From: Pseudomonadota bacterium
GTDB lineage: Bacteria > Pseudomonadota > Alphaproteobacteria > Acetobacterales > Acetobacteraceae
DNA length: 32,873 nucleotides
Assembly (NCBI GenBank): GCA_021841985.1
Contig: JAKCCP010000241.1
Location: 1-32,873, forward strand
Reading direction: 5' to 3'
Shown here: in pieces, positions 16,873 to 24,500 of the stretch
Position numbering within the stretch: the first letter of the stretch is position 1
How the letters are laid out: every line of letters begins with the position of its first letter
Notes under the pieces: generated by a model
What the model was told of the DNA's origin: nothing
Seen by the model: only the letters and a program-made list of their open reading frames with translations
Database searches by the model: none
Translations under genes and position numbers: made by a program

Positions 16873-16898
16873 TAACGACGCTCTTATGAGCGTCGTTA
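16873..16898. repeat. Perfect 11-bp inverted repeat between IS fragments
   Basis: TAACGACGCTC and GAGCGTCGTTA flank a TTAT loop. It lies between the 5' side of the IS1380 relic and the start of an IS66-type ORF, so it may be part of an element end or the join between two elements. It could also form a hairpin in RNA. No exact IS end could be assigned by eye. Confidence 0.5.
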
Positions 16899-16913
16899 TG
16901 CGCGGGTGTCGGG

Positions 16914-17030
16914 ATGGAGATCATCGCGGGTGTGGAGCCCTGGCGTCGCTGGCGGGATGAGGACAAGCTGCGGATTGTGGCGGAGGCGCAAGCGGCTGGC
17001 GTGTGTGGGTGGGGTGTGTGGGGGAGCTGA
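16914..17030 (+). pseudogene. 5' fragment of an IS66-type accessory gene (tnpA-like)
   Basis: ATG 16914 opens a 38-codon frame: Met-Glu-Ile-Ile-Ala-Gly-Val-Glu-Pro-Trp-Arg-Arg-Trp, then Asp-Glu-Asp-Lys-Leu-Arg-Ile-Val-Ala-Glu-Ala. This is how the small IS66 OrfA (TnpA) proteins begin. Similarity stops after Ala-Ala-Gly-Val, and a stop follows at 17028-17030. The rest of the element is absent and replaced by the broken end of a LysR gene on the other strand. Confidence 0.65.
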
Positions 17031-17044
17031 GGCCGGCGCCGATG

Positions 17045-17516
17045 CCTGCGGTGTTCTTGCCGCAGCGCTGTTGGCCAGGACGGCGTCGATCGCATGGGCC
17101 TCCAACTGCGCCAGCAGATCCCGGATATTCCCGGAGCGAACGATCAGTTCGACATCAGATCGGCCGACCAATGGCCGAAGAAATTCGAGTTGGAAGTTTC
17201 GCGACAGCGTCGTGAGCGCACCGACCCGGAAAACCTGACGGGTGGCCAATGGCCGCCCACGCAGGATGCTCATCAGTTCGTCGCCGGCCTTGAACACCGT
17301 ATCGGCATAGTCGAGCGCGATCTGACCGGCCTCCGTCAGAACGAGCTTCCTGCCGACACGCGCGAAGAGCGGATGGCCCATCTGGTGTTCAAGCTTCTGA
17401 ATTTGCACTGAAAGAGCCGACTGCGACAGGTTCATGTGCGCGGCTGCCCGGGTGAGGCTGCCCTCATGAGCGACTGCCCAGAAATAGCGCAAATGGTTGT
17501 AGTTTAGGTCTCTCAT
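17045..17516 (-). pseudogene. LysR-type transcriptional regulator, truncated by an IS fragment
   Basis: From ATG 17514-17516 the frame gives a full winged helix-turn-helix: 'LNYNHLRYFWAVAHEGSLTR', then 'AAAHMNLSQSALSVQIQKLE' and 'HPLFARVGRKLVLTEAGQIA'. The first part of the co-inducer domain follows ('LVGRSDVELIVRSGN'). At about residue 155, after 'AVLANSAAART', the sequence turns into Pro/Ala/Thr-rich codons that are the antisense of an IS66 relic. The usual ~300 residues are thus cut in half. The frame stays open to 16896, so a 206-residue product with an intact DNA-binding domain but no effector domain might still be made. The NhaR-like sequence type often sits beside ion/bicarbonate transporter genes. 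Confidence 0.75.
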
Positions 17517-17520
17517 ATGG

Positions 17521-17548
17521 TTCTATTAAAACGAACGCTGTTATAGAA
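17521..17548. promoter_or_regulatory. Dyad between divergent LysR and NuoL/DabB-like starts
   Basis: TTCTAT at 17521-17526 and its inverse ATAGAA at 17543-17548 form an AT-rich dyad in the 107-base gap between the two diverging start codons. This is the expected place for a LysR-type operator. No exact T-N11-A assignment is claimed. Confidence 0.35.
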
Positions 17549-17623
17549 ACAATGAATTTTTTTTGCCCTTGATGATCAGGTACGGACGTCTCCTGACAGT
17601 CTTTCGTTTTGAGGGGGCTTCCC

Positions 17624-17760
17624 ATGCCGCTATTCCTCGCGCCTTGGTCGGCGCCCGTTCCGCTGCTCCTCGCAGGGGCGATCGGTTTCCTGAATAGTGG
17701 CCGGCAGCCCAAGCTGGCTCCTGTGTTGGCCGAAGCCGCATCGCTCTCGCATTACTTGCG
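17624..17760 (+). pseudogene. N-terminal fragment of a NuoL/DabB-like membrane protein
   Basis: ATG 17624 follows a GAGGGGG site and encodes about 44 residues: a hydrophobic N-terminal helix ('APWSAPVPLLLAGAIGFL') and then 'GRQPKLAPVLAEAASLS'. This opening resembles proton-conducting NuoL-like subunits, including DabB of the DabAB inorganic-carbon accumulation system, which are often divergent from a LysR gene. After about 17760 the sequence becomes the end of an IS630 relic on the opposite strand, so the gene is destroyed. The family assignment rests on one helix and the neighbourhood. Confidence 0.35.
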
Positions 17761-17764
17761 GCGA

Positions 17765-17985
17765 TCATCTTTCCCTTGCGCGGGGAGACCCGTCGGCCAT
17801 CCAGGAGCGCTTCTTCCCCGCCTTCGGCGTGGCGCTTCAACCACCGGTTCACGACCTGGCGGCTGACGCCCACCGCTTCCGCCGCCTCCGCCTCGGTCTT
17901 GCCTACCTGCCGGACCAGATACACCCCTGCGTGCGCAACGCTTCCTGGATGGCCCGGCCGCGGCTACGAAAATCGGTCTTTCCAT
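17765..17985 (-). pseudogene. N-terminal fragment of an IS630-type transposase, frameshifted
   Basis: On the minus strand one frame gives 'TDFRSRGRAIQEALRTQG' and the next continues 'VYLVRQVGKTEAEAAEAVG', then 'VSRQVVNRWLKRHAEGGEEA' and 'LLDGRRVSPRKGK'. This is the helix-turn-helix N-terminus of an IS630-type transposase. The frame change lies in a run of four Gs near 17925, where one base seems missing, and another change is likely at the start. The rest of the transposase is gone at about 17765, where the NuoL/DabB-like fragment begins. Confidence 0.7.
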
Positions 17986-18033
17986 GAAGGGGAGTATAGG
18001 CAGAACAATCTGGAATGCCATGCATATTGTTGG

Positions 18034-18135
18034 GGTATTAGTAACCCGATGGAGAATATCTGGGAGTTCCTGCGCGACAACAGGTTTGCTGCGCAGGTCT
18101 GGAAGACATACGGCGCGATTGTCCGCCTGGTATGA
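18034..18135 (+). pseudogene. C-terminal fragment of an IS630-type transposase (second, opposite strand)
   Basis: The plus strand encodes Asn-Pro-Met-Glu-Asn-Ile-Trp-Glu-Phe-Leu-Arg-Asp-Asn, then 'RFAAQVWKTYGAIV' and a stop at 18133-18135. This matches the end of IS630-type transposases ('NPxENxWxxLR...Y..I'), including the catalytic Glu region. It faces the opposite way to the N-terminal fragment 50 bases upstream, so it comes from another copy or from an inverted piece. Confidence 0.6.
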
Positions 18136-18505
18136 GTATTTTCCGAGGCTTCGCCTCGCAGCCCGCCACCCGTTATATTGGGTGAGATACGAAATTCGCT
18201 GGCGTCACCGGCGTCCGAAGCCCTTTAAGCCCCCGCCGTTAGATGTTTTCTCCCTAACATTTCGAGTCTTGGGATCAAACGTCGGAGCCTCCTTTGGAGG
18301 GGCCTATTCATATCGCGGCCTTTCCTCGATGGAATTGCCGTGACCCGTCCCGTGGCCGTCCATCGGTGCCCCCCGCCGTGTGGGCGGTCACGGGACACCC
18401 TATCGGGATTGGCAAGAAATTGATCGAAGTGCTGAATTCGCGCGGCCCGAGTTGGACAGTGGTGGTGGCGTACCCCGTGAAGACAAATAACAAGGTCGGC
18501 TCGTC
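18136..18505. other. Leader region before the glucan synthase, no gene
   Basis: These 370 bases hold no convincing gene. A CGAGGC-TTC-GCCTCG hairpin lies near 18145-18160 and a CCTCC-TTT-GGAGG hairpin near 18286-18300. A 71-codon open frame at 18294-18509 has no recognisable features and overlaps the next start, so I do not call it. The promoter of the large downstream gene must lie here, but no convincing -35/-10 pair was seen. Confidence 0.5.
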
Positions 18506-21500
18506 ATGATTTTCCGCATACAAAATCTGGTTCGCCGTGCTTTCCGGCGGGCGGGCCCGGCATCCGCCTGGGATAGCGACAAGCCCATTCGCGAGGAGAT
18601 TTTCAGCGTCGAGCGCATCGCCGAGCACGCGCGGAGCCTGGCGGTCGCGCAGGCGGTGACTGCAATGCCGATCCGCGTTCGATCACTCGCGGCGCGGCTC
18701 GATGAAAACGCCGTGGTATTACGCTTGTCTCATCGCATCATGGCCAAGGCGACCGAGGAGGGTCGCGCGATTACCCCGGCAGCGGAATGGCTGCTCGACA
18801 ACTACTATCTCGCCGAGCGACAGATCCACAACATCCGCTCCGATCTACCGCCCGGCTATTACCGGCAGTTGCCGAAGCTCGCCGCCGGGCCTTTCGCCGG
18901 ATATCCACGCGTGCTTGGCCTTGCGTGGGCCTTTGTCGCGCACACCGACAGTCGCTTTGATGCCGAGATGCTCTGCCGCTACCTGCGCGCCTACCAGGAG
19001 GTGCAGCCCCTGGAAATTGGCGAACTGTGGGCCATTGCCATCACCTTGCGGATTGTGCTGATCGAAAATCTACGCCGTCTCTCTGAAAGGATTGTGCGCA
19101 ACCGGTTTGCCCGGCAGGAGGCGGACACTCTCGCCAACCGTTTGCTCGGCGCTGGCGGACGGGTTGCCGAACCGGTGCCGGAAGTATTGAAGGATCACGA
19201 GCAAGCGCCGCTATTGGACGCTTTCGCGGTACAGCTCGTCTACCGGCTGCGCGATCAGGATCCCCGGGTTACGCCGGCGCTGACCTGGCTCGATCAGCGT
19301 CTCATCATGCAGGGAACGACCGTGGAGGCGGTCGTGCACGCCGAACATCAGCGGCAGGGTACATCGAGCGTCACGGTGCGCAACATCATCACAAGCATCC
19401 GCCTCATCTTCGACGTCGATTGGACAGAACTGGTTGAGCACGTCAGCCTCGTCGACGAAGTGCTCAGCGCGGCCAGCGCCTTCGCCGAGATGGATTTCCC
19501 GACGCGCAATCTCTACCGCAGCGCGATCGAGGAGCTGGCCCGCGGGTCAAACCACTCGGAGATCGAGATTGCCCGCAATGCCGTGGTGGTCGCGACGGAC
19601 GGCGCCGCCACGGCGCCAAACCGTGACGAGGAGCGCCGCGGCGATCCCGGCTACTATCTCTTAGCCGGCGGACGTCGCGCGTTCGAGGCGATGCTTCGTT
19701 TCCGCCCACCGTTGCACACCTGGCCGGCGCGCCTGAGCCGGGCTTTTGGTCTCCGCGGCTACACAATCGCTATCGCATCGGTCGCCGCTTTTCTCCTCGT
19801 TTGTCCCTTGCTCGCCCTCGGCGCCTGGGGAGCGGGCGGCGCGTGGCTCGGCGTGCTGGGCGTTCTCGGCGCGATCCCCGCCATCGATGCGGCGGTTGCG
19901 CTGGTGAACCGCGGTGCGGTATGGGGCAGCAGCGCAACCGTGCTGCCGGGCCTTGAGCTTCGCCACGGCATCCCGCTGCATCTCCGCACCCTCGTTGCCG
20001 TGCCAATGCTTCTGACCACGCCGGAGGCGATCGCGGCGCAGATCGAGCGCCTGGAAATCCATCACCTCGCCAGTCCCGAGGGCGAGCTTCATTTCGCACT
20101 GCTCTCCGACTTTGTCGATGCGAAAACAGAACATCTCGCCGGCGATGACGCGCTCCTCGCGACCGCGGTCGAGGGCATCGCGCAACTCAATGGACGCCAC
20201 GGCCCCGCTCCCGGCGGCGCACGCTTTCTGCTGCTGCATCGCCGGCGGGTCTGGAACGAAAGCGAGAGGCAATGGCTCGGCTGGGAGCGCAAGCGCGGCA
20301 AGCTGCATGAGTTGAACAGGCTCCTGCGCGGCGCGGCCGACACGACTTTCCTCTGCCGCGATGGCGTGCCGGATTCTATTCGCTATGTCGTCACGCTCGA
20401 TGCCGACACCCGGCTGCCGCGCGATACAGTGCGCCGGTTGGTGGGCAAGATGGCGCATGCGCTCAACCGGCCACGCTTCGATGTCGTGGCGGGGAGGGTC
20501 GTCGAAGGCCATGCGGTGATGCAGCCGCGGGTGACACCCTCGCTCCCGGTCGGGAGCGAGGGTTCGCTGTTCCAGCGCAGCTTCTCTAGCGCCAGCGGCA
20601 TCGATCCCTATGCCGCCGCGGCATCCGACGTCTATCAGGATCTGTTCGACGAAGGCTCCTACGCCGGCAAGGGGATCTACGAAATCGACGCCTTCGAAGC
20701 CGCGCTCGCTGGCCGTGTGCCGGACTCCACGCTGCTCAGCCATGATCTCTTCGAGGGTGTGTTTGCACGCGCCGGTCTCGCCTCCGACGTTGAAGTGGTC
20801 GAGGAGTTTCCAGCGCGCTACGATGTCGATGCCTTGCGTCACCATCGCTGGGCGCGCGGCGATTGGCAGCTCCTGCCATGGCTGCTCGGGCGCTGGCCGA
20901 CCACAGGCGCGGGTCGGGTGCGCGGTGCGATCCCGGCGGTCGGCCGATGGAAAATGCTGGATAATCTGCGGCGGACGCTCTCGGCCCCGATGTCCGTGCT
21001 CGCCTTGCTCGCGGGATGGACATTGCCGCTCCCCGCAGCACTCGTCTGGAGCGGTTTTGTGCTCGCGACGATCCTGCTGCCGACCCTTGTGCCGGTCGTC
21101 GGCACGATCGTGCCGCATCGCGCCGGAATTACCCCTGACAGCCATCTCCGCGCGCTGGGCGACGATTTGCGCCGCGCGTTGACCCAATCGTTCCTGCAGG
21201 TCGCCTTTCTTGCGCACCAGGCTTGGCTGATGAGCGACGCCATCGGGCGGACTCTGATCCGACTGTTTGTCACCCGTCGGCATCTGCTCGAATGGGTCAC
21301 TGCGGCGCAAGCGACGCTCGGCCCTCGGCTCGATTTGTTCGGCTTCTATCGCCGGATGGCCAGCGCGCTCCTGATCGGCGTTCTGGCGCTGGTTGTGGCC
21401 GGGCTGTCGCGCCAGGGGGCGTGGCCTCTGGCGGCCGCCTTCGCGGCGCTCTGGATCGCCTCGCCAGCCATCGCGCGCTGGGTGAGCCTGTCGCCGCGCG

Positions 21501-24500
21501 TCCCCCGTCGGCGGCTGGCCTCGGCCGCCGACGCGCGCCTCCTACGGCTGACCGCGCGGCGAACCTGGCGATTCTTCGAGAGTTTCGTGACGCCCACCGA
21601 TCACATGCTGCCGCCCGACAATTTCCAGGAGACCCCGACCCCGGTGCTCGCCCATCGCACCTCGCCAACCAATCTCGGCCTCTATCTCTTGTCGGCCGCG
21701 GCCGCCCACGACTTCGGCTGGACGGGATCCATCGAGGCAATCGAGCGGCTGGAGGCGACGCTTGCAACGATGAGCGGCCTTGCACGATTCCGCGGCCATT
21801 TCTACAACTGGTATGACACAAGAGATTTACGCCCGCTTGATCCCCACTACATCTCCTCCGTCGACAGCGGCAATCTCGCCGGACACCTGATCGCGCTCGC
21901 CAATACGTTCCGGGCGTGGCGCGATGTACCGCTCATGGCGGCGGCGCGTCTTGCCGGCATCGCGGATGCGATCGATCTTGCCTGTGAAGCTGCAGGCCGC
22001 GTCGCTGCTGGACGGCGCGGCGAGACGGCGGCGTGGCGGCGGTTCGATCACGCGCTTGCCACACTTGCGATGAGCGCGCGACAGGCGCCGCTGGCCGGCG
22101 GGGGCATCGCGGCGCAGCTCGCGGGGCTGGCCGCGGAGGCCGATACCCTGGCCGGCATGGTGTGCACAGCGTCCGGCGCACAAGGTGACGATAGTGGCGC
22201 CGACCTGCGGTTCTGGGTGGCGGCGACGCAGCGTGCGATCGCCAGCCACCGCCGTGATCTCGCCCAGTCGGCGGACGACGCAACCTCCCTCGAGATGCGT
22301 CTCGTGGCCCTGGAAGAGACCGCGCGAACCATGGCGCTGGCCATGGAGTTCGGCTTCCTGCTCGACCATGACCGTAAGCTGCTGGCGATCGGCTATCTCG
22401 TGCCAGAGGGTACGCTCGATCCGAACTGCTACGACCTCCTCGCCTCCGAGGCGCGGCTCGCCAGCTTCATCGCGATCGCCAAGGGCGACATTCCGTCTCG
22501 CCACTGGTTCCGCCTCGGCCGCGCCGTCACGCCGATCGCGCATGGCGCGGCACTGATCTCCTGGTCGGGATCGATGTTCGAATATCTGATGCCCTCGCTC
22601 ATCATGCGCGCGCCGGCGGGAAGCCTCATCGAGCAGACCAGCCGGCTGATCGTGCGACGCCAGATCGACTACGGCGCGATACTCGGCATCCCTTGGGGCA
22701 TTTCGGAATCCGCCTATAATGCACGCGATATCGAATTTACCTATCAATATTCGAATTTTGGCGTTCCCGGCCTCGGGCTGAAGCGCGGTCTCGGGGACAA
22801 CCTCGTTATTGCTCCCTACGCGACGGCGCTCGCGGCCATGGTTGATCCGCGCGCTGCCGCGCGCAACCTCGAGCGGCTCGCGGGCCTCGGCGGGCAAGGC
22901 CGCTACGGCTTCTTCGAGGCGCTCGACTACACACCGGCCCGCGTCCCCGTCGGCCAGTCGGTGGCGATTGTCAGCGCCTTTATGGCGCATCATCAAGGCA
23001 TGACGATCGTCGCCATCGCCGATACCTTGCTCGATGGCGTGATGCGGGGCCGATTCCATGCCGAGCCCATCATCCAGGCAACCGAGCTGCTCCTCCAGGA
23101 GCGCACCCCGCGCGATGTCGCGATGACCCGCCCCCTCGCGGCGGAGCCGAAGTCCACAGCCACAATCCTCGAGATCACGCCGTCAGACGGCCGCCGCTTC
23201 ACCACCGCGCACGGCACGACACCCGCCACCCATCTGCTCTCGAACGGGGCGTACGCGGTGATGCTCACCGCCGCCGGTTCGGGCTACAGCCGCTGGCGCG
23301 ATCTGGCGGTGACCCGGTGGCGCGAGGATGCCACCTGTGACAACTGGGGCTCATACGTGTTTCTCAGAGATGTCCGCGGCGGCAATGTGTGGTCGGCGGG
23401 GTTTCAGCCGAGCGGCACCGAGCCCGATGCCTATGAGGTTTTATTCAAGGAAGATCGCGCCGAATTCACCCGCCGCGACGGGACGCTCACGACCACCCTT
23501 GAAGTGCTGGTCTCGGCGGAAGACGCGGCCGAGGTCCGCCGCATTTCGGTCGTGAACTCTGGCCCCCGTATGCGTGAGATCGACATCACGTCCTATGCGG
23601 AACTGGTGCTGGCGCCGCAGTCCTTCGACATCGCGCATCCGGCATTCGCAAAACTGTTCGTCGAGACCGAGTATCTCGGCGATGTTGGTGTCCTCTTGGC
23701 GACACGACGACGGCGGACGCCGGACGAGCCCGAAATCTGGGCCGCGCATTTTGCCATTGTCGAGGGCGAGACCGTGGGCGAGCCGGAAATCGAGACCGAT
23801 AGGGCCGCTTTCCTTGGCCGCGGCCGCGGTGTGCGAACCGCGCTCGCGATGAGCGATGGCCGGTCACTCTCGAATACGGTCGGCACCGTGCTGGATCCCA
23901 TCTTCGCCCTCCGTCGCCGCGTACATGTCGCACCCGGGGCTGTTGTTCGCATCGCATTCTGGACGATGGTTGCGTCAACCCGCGCGGAAGCGCTCGACCT
24001 CGCCGATGCCCATCGCGACGTCACCGCCTTCGAGCGGGCAGCCACGCTCGCCTGGACCCAGGCGCAGGTGCAGCTCCGTCACCTCGGCATCGACCCCGGC
24101 GAAGCCAGCCTGTTCCAGCGCCTCGCCGGGCATCTGCTCTATGCCACACCGACATTGCGTCCGTCCTCCGACACGATCCAGCGCGGCAGCGGAGGCCAGC
24201 CGGGGCTGTGGACGCAAGGAATTTCCGGAGATCTGCCGATCATGCTTCTGCGCATCGCCGACAGCGAGAATCTCGATCTCGCGCGGCAATTACTGCAAGC
24301 CCATGAATATTGGCGAATGAAGCAACTCGCTGTCGATTTCGTCATCCTCAATGAGCGTGCGTCGTCTTATGTCCAGGACATCCAGATCGCACTCGAGACC
24401 CTGGTCCGCACCAGCCAGTCGCGACCGCAACTTCGCGTGGAGACGCCGGCGGGCCGCGTGTTCGTTCTCCGCGCCGATCTGATCGCCCCCGAGACCCGCG

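Noticed and set aside
17900..17985. Programmed frameshift in the IS630 transposase
   Set aside because: Although some IS elements use frameshifting, the gene is also truncated and seems to have a second frame change, so ordinary decay is the simpler reading.
18294..18509. 71-codon open frame before the glucan synthase
   Set aside because: No recognisable features, and its end overlaps the large gene's start. It may be leader sequence.
19661..21310. 549-codon minus-strand open frame inside the glucan synthase
   Set aside because: It is entirely antisense to conserved GT84 sequence and its translation has no domain pattern. It is a result of high GC content.
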